From an uncultured Clostridia bacterium (lineage in GTDB: Bacteria > Bacillota > Clostridia > Monoglobales > Monoglobaceae), in NCBI GenBank assembly GCA_934454115.1, contig CAKSFQ010000005.1, forward strand, positions 60,976 through 124,975: a stretch of DNA of 64,000 nt. Reading direction: 5' to 3'. The translations under genes were made by a program, and so were the position numbers. Below, piece after piece: positions 19,665 through 27,271 of the stretch. The notes beneath the pieces were generated by a model. It saw only the letters and a list, made by a program, of their open reading frames with translations. It was not told the origin of the DNA and ran no database searches. The first letter of the stretch is position 1; the number at the start of each line of letters is the position of its first letter.

Positions 19665-20306
19665 ATGACTATATCGGAGAAAAAAATATATCCACGAACG
19701 GGTGATAATCAAACTGTTTATTTGAAAAATGTAGTAAAGGACGAAAATATTGAGATTGGTGATTATACTATTTATAATGACTTCGTAAACAACCCAAAAG
19801 ATTTTCAGAAAAATAATGTACTGTATCATTATCCCATTAACGGAGATAAGTTAAAAATCGGTAAATTTTGTTCTATTGCTTGTGGAGCAAAATTTATATT
19901 TACAAGTGCTAATCATACGATACACTCACTCTCCACATATCCTTTTCCAATATTCTTTGAAGAATGGGAATTAGAGAAAAAAGATATTATAAATGCTTGG
20001 GATAATAAAGGCGATATAACGATAGGAAATGATGTATGGATTGGATATGAAGCTGTGATTATGTCAGGAGTTACAATCGGGGACGGAGCAATTATAGGCA
20101 CCAGAGCATTGGTTACTAAAGATGTTCCTCCTTATACGATTGTCGGTGGTATTCCGGCAAGACCTATTAGAAAACGATTTACTGACAAAACTATTTCTGC
20201 CTTATTAGAAATTAAATGGTGGTATTGGGAAACAAAAAAGATTAAAGCGAACATTGCAGCGATACAATCAGGAGATATAAATAAATTAACTGATTGCGAT
20301 AATTAA
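19665..20306 (+). CDS. Xenobiotic O-acetyltransferase (Vat/CatB family)
   Basis: 213 residues, the length of the hexapeptide-repeat xenobiotic acyltransferases that acetylate streptogramin A (Vat) or chloramphenicol (CatB type) with acetyl-CoA. Seen: [20 protein letters not shown] (about 46-65), [14 protein letters not shown] with the catalytic His (about 85), [20 protein letters not shown] hexapeptide turns, and the C-terminal [16 protein letters not shown] and IKWWYWE. Which drug it acts on cannot be decided by eye; both subfamilies share these motifs. Strong AGGAGG-like site precedes the ATG. First cargo gene of the element, followed by a terminator. Confidence 0.85.
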   Translation: MTISEKKIYPRTGDNQTVYLKNVVKDENIEIGDYTIYNDFVNNPKDFQKNNVLYHYPINGDKLKIGKFCSIACGAKFIFTSANHTIHSLSTYPFPIFFEEWELEKKDIINAWDNKGDITIGNDVWIGYEAVIMSGVTIGDGAIIGTRALVTKDVPPYTIVGGIPARPIRKRFTDKTISALLEIKWWYWETKKIKANIAAIQSGDINKLTDCDN

Positions 20307-20350
20307 AAGATAGGACATCTCAGTTATTCCGAGCAATAGATAAGCAGTTT

Positions 20351-20378
20351 AAGGCAATCCTGTGGGGTTGCCTTTTTT
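20351..20378 (+). terminator. Terminator after the acetyltransferase gene
   Basis: AAGGCAATCC, TGTG loop, GGGTTGCCTT, then six Ts. Confidence 0.85.
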
Positions 20379-20428
20379 GGCGCAAACTATCGTTTTATAA
20401 ATATCCTCGTTCCCCGCCTTTCAGAATT

Positions 20429-20467
20429 GATTTTGAAAAAATAAAATCAATTCCGGAGGAATGACAA
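20429..20467 (+). promoter_or_regulatory. Hairpin abutting the ribosome binding site of the sigma-like gene
   Basis: GAATTGATTTT pairs with AAAATCAATTC and the right arm touches CGGAGG, the ribosome binding site. Such a structure could limit translation. The spacing decides the start at 20467 (7 bases) over the ATG at 20461. Confidence 0.4.
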
Positions 20468-20895
20468 TGAAATATACAGACGAGCAAAAAGAACGTATCA
20501 GGCATTGTTTTGATTACTACTGTAAAAAGACAATACGGTATCAGGCTATTAGTCTTTATCAGGAAAGCAGTAAGTACGCAGAGCGCAATGTTTCCTTTGA
20601 GGATATACCGAACGATTATTTTTCAGAGTGCGGCGAATGTGATACATACCCGATTTTGCAATATCACTTCGAGGCTTTTGGGTATCAATTTTCTGTCAAT
20701 GATTACAAATTGGGAAACGCATTATCGCAGTTGCCAAAGAAAAAGCGTGATGTAATTTTGATGTATTACTTTGCAAATTACAATCTGACGGAAATTGCAA
20801 AAATGCGTGGAAAGCCACATCAGAATATCAGCTACATTCACGTCCGTGCATTAAGAAAGCTGCGTGAGATTATGGAGGGCGGCGAAAATGAATAA
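20467..20895 (+). CDS. Sigma-70-like regulatory protein of the element
   Basis: 142 residues. The C-terminal half is a region 4-type helix-turn-helix: LGNALSQLPKKKRDVILMYYFANYNLTEIAKMRGKPHQNISYIHVRALRKLREIM (about 78-138). The N-terminal half (MKYTDEQKERIRHCFDYYC) has no region 2 core, so it resembles the short sigma-like proteins of Tn916/Tn1549-type elements rather than a full sigma factor. Such proteins usually act in control of conjugative or mobilisable elements. It overlaps the next gene by 8 bases, so the two are translated together. Confidence 0.8.
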   Translation: MKYTDEQKERIRHCFDYYCKKTIRYQAISLYQESSKYAERNVSFEDIPNDYFSECGECDTYPILQYHFEAFGYQFSVNDYKLGNALSQLPKKKRDVILMYYFANYNLTEIAKMRGKPHQNISYIHVRALRKLREIMEGGENE

Positions 20896-21091
20896 GTATA
20901 TTCCGCCCGACTTTGAAACAATCCGAAAAGCAAACGCCGGCGACGCTGACGCTATGCAAAAATTGTTGGCACATTATAACACATACATTATGTTTTTTGC
21001 AAAATATAACGGTGTTGTTAATTATGTGTACGCAGAGGAAATCAAAGCAAGACTGATGAAAGCGATATTAAAATTTGATATTGACAGATAA
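20888..21091 (+). CDS. Small HTH-domain protein of the element
   Basis: 67 residues starting MNKYIPPDFETIRKANAGDADAMQKLLAHYN and ending MKAILKFDIDR. This is the short helix-turn-helix partner that follows the sigma-like gene in many clostridial conjugative elements. The ATG overlaps the end of the upstream gene. Its last 11 codons and 12 bases beyond the stop recur in diverged form at 25941-25985, on the other side of the cargo operon. Confidence 0.75.
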   Translation: MNKYIPPDFETIRKANAGDADAMQKLLAHYNTYIMFFAKYNGVVNYVYAEEIKARLMKAILKFDIDR

Positions 21092-21103
21092 ACGGATTGA
21101 GAG
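21059..21103 (+). repeat. Direct repeat, left copy (tail of HTH gene)
   Basis: 45 bases, 41 identical to 25941-25985. Encodes KAILKFDIDR and stop plus flanking bases. Marks the left border of the cargo operon. Confidence 0.8.
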
Positions 21104-21127
21104 CAGGCAGAAATTGTCTGCTCTTTT
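21101..21127 (+). terminator. Terminator after the HTH gene
   Basis: GAGCAGGCA pairs with TGTCTGCTC, followed by TTTT. Confidence 0.75.
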
Positions 21128-21133
21128 AATTAA

Positions 21134-21153
21134 TTGCACTTATTTGAGGTTTT
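21134..21153. promoter_or_regulatory. Possible operator of the cargo operon
   Basis: TTTGAG and CTCAAA form an inverted repeat separated by about 7 bases, ending 15 bases before the -35 box of the cargo promoter. Confidence 0.3.
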
Positions 21154-21167
21154 CTCTCAAATTAGTG

Positions 21168-21196
21168 TTGACAAAACAAATATATTGGAGTATAAT
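21168..21196 (+). promoter_or_regulatory. Consensus promoter of the five-gene cargo operon
   Basis: TTGACA, 17-base spacer, TATAAT, 55 bases before the first ATG. A full consensus match suggests constitutive expression unless repressed. Confidence 0.85.
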
Positions 21197-21251
21197 ATAT
21201 TATGTGATGAGAAATATTATTATTTAACCAACAAATAATCGAGGTGTGTTT

Positions 21252-22529
21252 ATGCTATTGCAATTTAATTTTAAGAATTTTAAATCCTTTCGGGATGATA
21301 CAATACTGGATTTATCCGCTACTAAAATATCCGAATATTCAGAACGTGTTATTTCTGTAGCAAACGAAAAAGTGTTGCCTGTGGCAGCAATATTTGGTGC
21401 AAATGCGCATGGCAAATCAAATGTTCTGGAAGCATTAAGATATATGCATACTTATGTGGTTCAGTCATTTGATTTCGGTGGTGATAATGACAACAAAAAA
21501 ACAAGAAAAAGTTTTTATAAGCCCACTCCCTTTTTGTTTGACGATAACAGCAAAGATGCTGAATCATCATTCGAAGTTTATTTCATTGATGCAGAAGAAC
21601 TAGGTGCTAAAACTTATAATTATGGTTTTACAATTAATAACGAAGGTGTAAATGAAGAATGGCTAAACTATAAAACTAAAAGTTCACGCGGAAATTTTAA
21701 AAGAATTTTTTATAGAAATGAATCCGATTGCGAATTAGACTTATCGGGTCTGCCTTCTAAAATCCAAGAAAATATCACACTGTCTCTGCAAAAAGAAACA
21801 CTGATTGTTTCGTTAGGAGCAAAGCTGAAAATTCAAAAATTAAAGCATATACGCGATTGGTTTATCGGCAATGAGTTTGCTGACTTTGGCAGACCGGTAG
21901 AAAATTTCTTTTTATCAAGATTGATTCCCGAAAATTTTGCAGAAGATAAGTCGGTAAGAGATAAAGTTATAAAATATTTTTCAACTTTTGATTCATCAAT
22001 TATTGACTTTGATGTTGAGATAATCAAGTCAGATAGAGATGACGGGGATGATCAAATTAAAATTGACGCAGTTCACAAAATGGTAGGAACAGATAAAACG
22101 GCTAAAATACCTTTACAAAATGAATCGTCCGGCACTTTAAAAATGTTTGCTCTATATCCTATGTTGCAAGATGTTTTGGATGTGGGCGGAGTGTTCTTTA
22201 TTGACGAATTGAATGCAAGATTGCACCCATTGTTAGTAAGGGCGTTTCTTATAACATTTTTAGACACCGAAATCAATAAAAATCATGCTCAGTTAGTGTT
22301 TACTACACATGATTCATGGCAGTTGAATGGTAATGGATTGCGCAGAGATGAAATTTGGTTCACGGAAAAAGATACAGATGGCGTGTCAACTTTGTATTCA
22401 TTAGCTGATTTTGTTGATGAAGACGGTATTAAAATACGCAAGGACGAAAATTATGAAAAAAATTATCTTCTCGGCAAATACGGCGCTATTCCTACCCTCG
22501 ATTATTTTGATATGTTTAAGGGGGAATAG
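21252..22529 (+). CDS. AAA family ATPase, RloA/AbiLi-like
   Basis: 425 residues. N-terminal FNFKNFKSFRDDTILDLSA is the start typical of SMC/OLD-like AAA_15/AAA_21 ATPases. Walker A is GANAHGKSN (49-57), the signature-like ESSGTLKMF is near 298, Walker B is FFIDELNARLHP (about 315-326) and FTTHDSW follows as the H-loop. In the RloAB/AbiL arrangement such an ATPase is paired with an RloB protein, as here two bases downstream; abortive phage defence is the known role of AbiL. The ATG at 21252 has GAGGTG at correct distance; a GTG six bases earlier is less likely. Confidence 0.85.
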   Translation: MLLQFNFKNFKSFRDDTILDLSATKISEYSERVISVANEKVLPVAAIFGANAHGKSNVLEALRYMHTYVVQSFDFGGDNDNKKTRKSFYKPTPFLFDDNSKDAESSFEVYFIDAEELGAKTYNYGFTINNEGVNEEWLNYKTKSSRGNFKRIFYRNESDCELDLSGLPSKIQENITLSLQKETLIVSLGAKLKIQKLKHIRDWFIGNEFADFGRPVENFFLSRLIPENFAEDKSVRDKVIKYFSTFDSSIIDFDVEIIKSDRDDGDDQIKIDAVHKMVGTDKTAKIPLQNESSGTLKMFALYPMLQDVLDVGGVFFIDELNARLHPLLVRAFLITFLDTEINKNHAQLVFTTHDSWQLNGNGLRRDEIWFTEKDTDGVSTLYSLADFVDEDGIKIRKDENYEKNYLLGKYGAIPTLDYFDMFKGE

Positions 22530-22531
22530 CT

Positions 22532-23182
22532 ATGCCTAAAGATAAGAGAAACGGGCAAAGAAGAGCTCGAAGTATAGGCTCGAGAAGCAATATCCCCGAT
22601 TTGGGATATTATCTTATTGTAACAGATACGAAAGAAACCGAACAAAACTATATGTTTGGTTTAAGGGATTCTATTCCGGATGAATTGAGACGAAGACTTA
22701 TTATTAAAGTCAGTAGAACTAAAACAGATAGCCTTGTAGATGAAGCGCTATCACAGGCTGCATTACAGCCGCAATACGGTGAACCGTGGATTATATTTGA
22801 CAGAGACCAAGTAAAAGATTTTGACAGTATAATCCAGAATACAAAAATGGCAGGGATAAATGCAGGTTGGTCTAATCCATGCATCGAAATATGGTTTAAT
22901 GCCTATTTCGGTGCAATGCCTACATATCAAACATCAGTAGCTTGCTGTAATGGTTTTGAAGAAACTTTTGAAAAAGCTGCAAAACAAAAATACAAAAAAT
23001 CGGACAAGCAGATATATAGTAAGCTTTGCCTATATGGTGATGAAGTGGAAGCTATTAAAACTGCTGAAAATAAATTAAAACAATGTATTATAAACAGCGT
23101 GGACAAGCCGTCAAAAATGTGTCCTGCAACAACGGTATATAGGTTAGTTAAAGAGATTAAAAGTAAAATCGAAAAGGAGTGA
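22532..23182 (+). CDS. RloB family protein (AbiLii-like effector partner)
   Basis: 216 residues. Matches the RloB pattern: YYLIVTDTKETEQNYMFGL with the TE/Y motif (about 26-44), an acidic strand PWIIFDRDQVKDFD (about 84-97), and SNPCIEIWFNAYF (about 111-123), equivalent to the conserved SNPxFExW segment. RloB has a TOPRIM-like fold and is thought to be a nuclease-type effector controlled by the ATPase. It starts 2 bases after the ATPase stop, so expression is coupled. The PARIS pair AriA/AriB is a functional analogue. Confidence 0.8.
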   Translation: MPKDKRNGQRRARSIGSRSNIPDLGYYLIVTDTKETEQNYMFGLRDSIPDELRRRLIIKVSRTKTDSLVDEALSQAALQPQYGEPWIIFDRDQVKDFDSIIQNTKMAGINAGWSNPCIEIWFNAYFGAMPTYQTSVACCNGFEETFEKAAKQKYKKSDKQIYSKLCLYGDEVEAIKTAENKLKQCIINSVDKPSKMCPATTVYRLVKEIKSKIEKE

Positions 23183-23190
23183 AGTTTACA

Positions 23191-24144
23191 ATGACTAAAG
23201 TTAAAAAAATGGCAATAGCAAATTTTAATATTACATTTGGAGAAAACGAAGAACCATTATTAAACTATTTCGATACGATTCTATTACCAGCATTGAAAAG
23301 CAATCTTGTGAGAAGCATAGGAGGTACAGATTACCTATTCTTTAATGTTGATGTTATTGAAATAGAAGATGAAGAGTATGCAATTAAGGGAATTATAATT
23401 AAGAAAACTAATTTAGAGGTGTTTTCAAAATTTGATGATAATTCATCTACACTATTTGAAACAAATGAATTACATCCTACTGCCCCATATTCAACATTTG
23501 TAATTTATCTAAAAAATCATAGAATGGTTTTGGTTAAAAATCAAAAAGGAAGTCCCGATTTAAGAAGTTTTGCTGCAACAATCACCTATGTACTAGATAG
23601 ATATATTAGAGATGAAAATATAAAAAGAAAAGAACAAAAAGAACCCCTTTTGCCATATTCAATCGTTAATGTTGTGGGAATACCGTTGAGAGAAAACATT
23701 AATGAAGCAATCAAAAATGTTTCGAAAATTAATAAATTAATTCTTAAATTTTATCCACTTAACGGGGATATAGATTTTTCAGGAATGTTTAATACATTAA
23801 CAACGGACTTGCGAAAAGCTGTAGGTTCAAAGACTGGTTCGACTACTTTGAACTCTCCGAAATCTGTTTCGGGAATTACAGAGATTCTTGAACAAGCGCA
23901 GGGCACTGTGGAGCCCGTATTTAAAGTTACATATCCCGACAAGAAAAAAGGAACTATTACTAATGGTCAACTTTCGGAAAATATGGAAATAAATTTGTTG
24001 GATAACAACATAAATGAAGACACGAAAGAGATTATAGAAAGAACAAAGGGGATTGACAGCATAAAATATATCAGTCAAGGCAATGAAGAAATATATAACA
24101 AAAACAAATACAAAATAGTTCCGTTTGTTCGAAAGGAAAAATAG
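23191..24144 (+). CDS. Unrecognised protein, third gene of the cargo operon
   Basis: 317 residues; I do not recognise the family. Soluble, alpha/beta composition, no membrane segment or signal. Segments that look conserved-like are MAIANFNITFGENEEPLLNY, DYLFFNVDVIEIEDEEYAIK and SPDLRSFAATITYVLDRYI. GGVxIKKTNLEVFSKFDD-like basic and acidic alternation suggests a nucleic-acid or protein-binding beta domain, but nothing catalytic is evident. AAGGAG lies 11 bases before the ATG at 23191; a GTG at 23179 overlapping the previous stop is an alternative. Only 1 base separates it from the membrane-protein gene, so it forms a unit with the two genes that follow. Confidence 0.75.
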   Translation: MTKVKKMAIANFNITFGENEEPLLNYFDTILLPALKSNLVRSIGGTDYLFFNVDVIEIEDEEYAIKGIIIKKTNLEVFSKFDDNSSTLFETNELHPTAPYSTFVIYLKNHRMVLVKNQKGSPDLRSFAATITYVLDRYIRDENIKRKEQKEPLLPYSIVNVVGIPLRENINEAIKNVSKINKLILKFYPLNGDIDFSGMFNTLTTDLRKAVGSKTGSTTLNSPKSVSGITEILEQAQGTVEPVFKVTYPDKKKGTITNGQLSENMEINLLDNNINEDTKEIIERTKGIDSIKYISQGNEEIYNKNKYKIVPFVRKEK

Positions 24145-24145
24145 C

Positions 24146-24775
24146 ATGAGAAAATTAGTAGACCGGGCTGAAAAGATGTTTTCCAAAAAAACATCTTTTC
24201 AGTTATTGAAAGAATCCTTTACAATAATATTACCTTCAAGTAAAAATATAAAAACGATTCTTTTTATTTCTTCAATTAGTATGATATGTGCCATTCTAAT
24301 CGGATTTTCTTTCCAAACCGTTGAATGGTTTAAAGATATTTTATCATACATTATTGAGATAGATATCGCTTTATTAGGCATAGTATTTACAGGTTATGTG
24401 TTTTTTCAAGTCCTTGTTAATAAAGAATTGCTAAAACGGCTAATTTCCGAAAAACATGATGACAACGAAAGCAAATTACAAGAAAGTAATGAATATTTTA
24501 TTGGGGTAATGATACTCTATATCCTTTTTATATTTATATGCATTATTTTGAAAATTTTATTTTTTAAAGTTGATGATTCATTTTTGGTATTTTCAAATCA
24601 ATGTGTTAATTGTATTTGGGCAACATTACTTTTATTTTTGTTTTTGTACTATGCGTTTGCGTTGCTTTGGGAAATAAAAAGCTTCATTTTTAATATATTT
24701 CAAATCTTTAACGGCTACACTGCAACGCAGATACTTGAATATATAAAGGAGAATAAAAATGGAAATTCAAATTAA
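24146..24775 (+). CDS. Four-helix membrane protein of the cargo operon
   Basis: 209 residues with four hydrophobic stretches: about 36-57 (ILFISSISMICAILIGF), 69-93 (IIEIDIALLGIVFTGYVFFQ), 125-147 (FIGVMILYILFIFICIILKI) and 158-182 (NCIWATLLLFLFLYYAFALL). N-terminus and the middle loop (KELLKRLISEKHDDNESKL) are charged. No known domain recognised. A small membrane protein coupled to a DNA-associated protein is the plan of the Kiwa system (KwaA/KwaB), but I see no sequence reason to call it KwaA. Its end overlaps the next gene by 17 bases. Confidence 0.75.
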   Translation: MRKLVDRAEKMFSKKTSFQLLKESFTIILPSSKNIKTILFISSISMICAILIGFSFQTVEWFKDILSYIIEIDIALLGIVFTGYVFFQVLVNKELLKRLISEKHDDNESKLQESNEYFIGVMILYILFIFICIILKILFFKVDDSFLVFSNQCVNCIWATLLLFLFLYYAFALLWEIKSFIFNIFQIFNGYTATQILEYIKENKNGNSN

Positions 24776-25748
24776 AAAAGCAATTTTGCATATTTTAGAT
24801 TTGTCGTCTGAATGCCCACTTATATCTAATAGTTTATTAGATATAAGTGATAGTTGTATAGAGAATTTTATTGTTTCTCATATCAATAAAATTATTTATG
24901 ATCCAAACAGCAAAAATGCTATGATAAATAAAAATTGCGACATCCATGCGTTATTACGAGGATTAAATAATAATTTTGAATATAATATTGAAATAATTGC
25001 CCAAAAACTTTTTTGTATACTAAAGGAACAAAATAATATTCCTAATTCAGATGTTCTGTTCGTGCTATTTGAAGCAGATAATGTAATGCAGCTTGCAATA
25101 ATAAAATTAAATTACTCAAAAAAATATACTCATTATATACAACAAGATGGTAATGGAATATCAAATAAAATCATTCAACATCAAGCTATTTATCCTGCTA
25201 CTAACCAAAAAATAGATGAAGCTGCCATTATTAACTTACATGATAATAGCGTTCTTTTGATTGAAAAGGAATATTTTATTGATGGAGAAAAGCAAAAATA
25301 TTTTTCTAATAAATTTCTAAATGTAGAGACTTCAATTTCGCCAAAAGAAAGTTTAAAAATTATGAATAATATTACAAATGAAATGTCTCATAAATATTTT
25401 AACGGGGATTTTAGAAAACAAAACGATGTCAAAGAAGTTATATATAAAAGCGCATCAATTAATGCAGAAATTGAAATAGATACTGTAGCCAATAAAGTTT
25501 TTGGCAACAATGAAACTGTAAAAAAAGAATATATTGCTGAGTTGAAAAAATCTGGAATTAAAGATAAAATAAAAATGGTTCAACTAAAAATACCGTATAA
25601 AAAATTCAAATTAAAGACAGATACGGGTATTGAGTTGAATATTCCAATGGACTTATATCGTGACAAAAATTCTCTTGAGGTTCTCAACAATCCAGATGGT
25701 ACATATTCCATAATAATCAAAAATATTGCTAAAATACAAAATCAATAA
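24759..25748 (+). CDS. NdpA/YejK-like nucleoid-associated protein
   Basis: 329 residues. The start MEIQIKKAILHILDLSS, the SDVLFVLFEADNVMQLAIIKLNYSK-type strand region (about 98-122), YIQQDG and the late LEVLNNPDGTYSIIIKNIAKI match the nucleoid-associated protein NdpA family (PF04245, YejK), DNA-binding proteins of unclear role. GGAG is placed correctly before the ATG, inside the end of the membrane-protein gene. As the last cargo gene it could sense or act on foreign DNA; this is inference. Length is close to the family norm, so it looks intact. Confidence 0.75.
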   Translation: MEIQIKKAILHILDLSSECPLISNSLLDISDSCIENFIVSHINKIIYDPNSKNAMINKNCDIHALLRGLNNNFEYNIEIIAQKLFCILKEQNNIPNSDVLFVLFEADNVMQLAIIKLNYSKKYTHYIQQDGNGISNKIIQHQAIYPATNQKIDEAAIINLHDNSVLLIEKEYFIDGEKQKYFSNKFLNVETSISPKESLKIMNNITNEMSHKYFNGDFRKQNDVKEVIYKSASINAEIEIDTVANKVFGNNETVKKEYIAELKKSGIKDKIKMVQLKIPYKKFKLKTDTGIELNIPMDLYRDKNSLEVLNNPDGTYSIIIKNIAKIQNQ

Positions 25749-25854
25749 AACCATACTTATTTGTTTTATTGATTTTGTATTTCATGGAAAACTAAGTTAA
25801 ACCCATAAAATATTTTGTTAAAACTATAAGTTTAAAAGCAGTTATATAGACAAA

Positions 25855-25910
25855 GAAATAAGCAATCACTTATCCCAAAGCAACACGCTTATTTTTGGGG
25901 CAATTCGTTT
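25855..25910. repeat. Hairpin repeat, copy 1
   Basis: GAAATAAGC...GCTTATTT hairpin followed by GGGGCAATTCGTTT. The GCAATTCGTTT tail (25900-25910) recurs at 26190-26200 behind a related hairpin. Confidence 0.5.
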
Positions 25911-25940
25911 ATAACCTTTTATTTTTAACAAGAGCTATCT

Positions 25941-25985
25941 AAAGCAGTATTGAAATTTGATATTGACAGATAAACAGATTGAGAG
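25941..25985 (+). repeat. Direct repeat, right copy (orphan tail of HTH gene)
   Basis: 45 bases, 41 identical to 21059-21103; reads KAVLKFDIDR and stop with synonymous changes (GCA GTA TTG against GCG ATA TTA). The upstream part of the gene is missing. The differences are codon-type, so this is the tail of a related gene from another element, not a simple recent duplication. Confidence 0.75.
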
Positions 25986-26010
25986 TAACCATAAAAACGG
26001 TTACTCTTTT
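25983..26010 (+). terminator. Terminator after the orphan HTH tail
   Basis: GAGTAACC, loop, GGTTACTC, TTTT. Equivalent in place to the terminator at 21101 but different in sequence. It may also end cargo-operon transcripts. Confidence 0.7.
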
Positions 26011-26140
26011 TCTGTTTAGAGGGACGGTTAGAAGTACATTCTTGAAGGTTTTAATATACTATCATTACTTTGGCTGTTTTGACCTCTGAAAACCGCATAA
26101 AATAAGGGCTAAAAACGCTCTAAATGCTCAATCATATAGC

Positions 26141-26200
26141 AAAAAGATAAGCATACCACTTATCAAAAGTAGTATACTTATCTTTTTGAGCAATTCGTTT
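26141..26200. repeat. Hairpin repeat, copy 2
   Basis: 21-base arms 26141-26161 and 26167-26187 pair with two mismatches (AAAAAGATAAGCATACCACT with its near-complement ending CTTATCTTTTT), then GAGCAATTCGTTTT. Could act as a terminator from the left or as a recombination site. Confidence 0.55.
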
Positions 26201-26231
26201 TAACAGCCTGTTTTGACCTTACGGTTTTATC

Positions 26232-26258
26232 AAGGACCGCCAAAACGGCGGTCTTTTT
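26232..26258. terminator. attR overlapping the restored terminator
   Basis: AAGGACCGCCAAA (attR core) continues to GGACCGCC-AAAAC-GGCGGTC-TTTTTT. It ends rmlB transcripts on the minus strand and was originally shared with the aldo/keto reductase gene. Confidence 0.8.
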
Positions 26259-27271
26259 TATCGGTTTTGGTACATTTTTTGATAGTATTCCTGATATTCG
26301 CCGCTGATGATTCTCTCCCACCAGGGCTTATTGTCCAGATACCACTGTACGGTCTTTTGAATCCCGTCCTCAAATTTTGTCTCCGGCAGCCAGCCGAGCT
26401 CAGTATGGATTTTGGTCGGGTCAATCGCATAGCGCAAATCATGTCCCTTGCGGTCGGCCACATAGGTAATCAGGCTTTCCGGCTTGCCGAGGATAGCTAA
26501 AATCATTTTGACGATATCGATATTCGCTTTTTCGTTATGGCCGCCGATGTTGTATACCTCGCCGACCTTGCCGCGGTGCAAAATAAGATCAATGGCTTTG
26601 CAGTGATCCTCCACATAGAGCCAGTCGCGGACATTGAGTCCCCTTCCGTATACGGGCAGGGGTTTATTCGCCAGCGCGTTGGCGATCATTAAGGGAATCA
26701 GTTTTTCCGGGAAGTGATACGGCCCGTAGTTGTTAGAGCAGCGCGAGATGGTAACCGGCAGCCCGTAGGTTCTGTGATAGGCCTGTACCAAAAGATCGGC
26801 CGACGCCTTGGAGGCAGAATAGGGGCTGGAGGTATGGATCGGCGTTTCCTCTGTGAAAAACAAATCCTTGCGGTCAAGCGGCAAATCCCCGTAAACCTCA
26901 TCGGTCGATACCTGGTGATAGCGGGAAATTCCGTATTTGCGGCAGGCGTCCATCAAAACCTGGGTGCCGAGAATGTTGGTTTTTAAAAAGATTTCCGGAT
27001 CCTCAATCGAGCGGTCCACATGGGATTCCGCCGCAAAGTTGATTACGATATCCGGCTTTTCCGCCTCGAAAATATCGTATACGGCTTTGCGATCCGCGAT
27101 ATCCGCCTTGATGAACCGAATTTTATCGATGACCTTGTCCAGGGTTTCCATGTTTCCGGCGTAGGTTAGCTTATCTAAGACGATGATGCGGTAGGTGGGA
27201 TATTTCCTTACCATATAATGCACAAAATTGCCGCCGATAAATCCGGCGCCGCCTGTAATCAGTAGATTCAT
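26258..27271 (-). CDS. rmlB: dTDP-glucose 4,6-dehydratase
   Basis: 337 residues. Extended SDR enzyme that makes dTDP-4-keto-6-deoxyglucose from dTDP-glucose. NAD site [13 protein letters not shown] (4-16), catalytic STDEVYGD with Thr-Asp-Glu at 123-125 and YSASK with Tyr151 and Lys155; the [19 protein letters not shown] segment is typical. Its start overlaps the end of rmlA by 4 bases. Its keto sugar is the precursor for the DegT aminotransferase encoded two genes upstream. Last gene of the polysaccharide locus before the mobile element. rmlC and rmlD are absent here, which argues against L-rhamnose synthesis by this cluster. Confidence 0.96.
   Translation of the reverse strand: MNLLITGGAGFIGGNFVHYMVRKYPTYRIIVLDKLTYAGNMETLDKVIDKIRFIKADIADRKAVYDIFEAEKPDIVINFAAESHVDRSIEDPEIFLKTNILGTQVLMDACRKYGISRYHQVSTDEVYGDLPLDRKDLFFTEETPIHTSSPYSASKASADLLVQAYHRTYGLPVTISRCSNNYGPYHFPEKLIPLMIANALANKPLPVYGRGLNVRDWLYVEDHCKAIDLILHRGKVGEVYNIGGHNEKANIDIVKMILAILGKPESLITYVADRKGHDLRYAIDPTKIHTELGWLPETKFEDGIQKTVQWYLDNKPWWERIISGEYQEYYQKMYQNR

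Larger units (their letters stand above)
25749..26257. other. Right end of the mobile element, non-coding
   Basis: 509 bases without a gene. Contains a hairpin repeat (25855-25910), the second copy of the HTH-gene tail with its own terminator (25941-26009), a long hairpin (26141-26187), a repeated GCAATTCGTTT, attR and the rest of the split terminator. The duplicated pieces suggest a stack of former recombination joints. Confidence 0.7.

Noticed and set aside
24146-25748. Naming the membrane/NdpA-like pair as Kiwa
   Set aside because: Only the general plan agrees. The last protein looks like the NdpA family rather than KwaB (DUF4868), and a third gene is attached.
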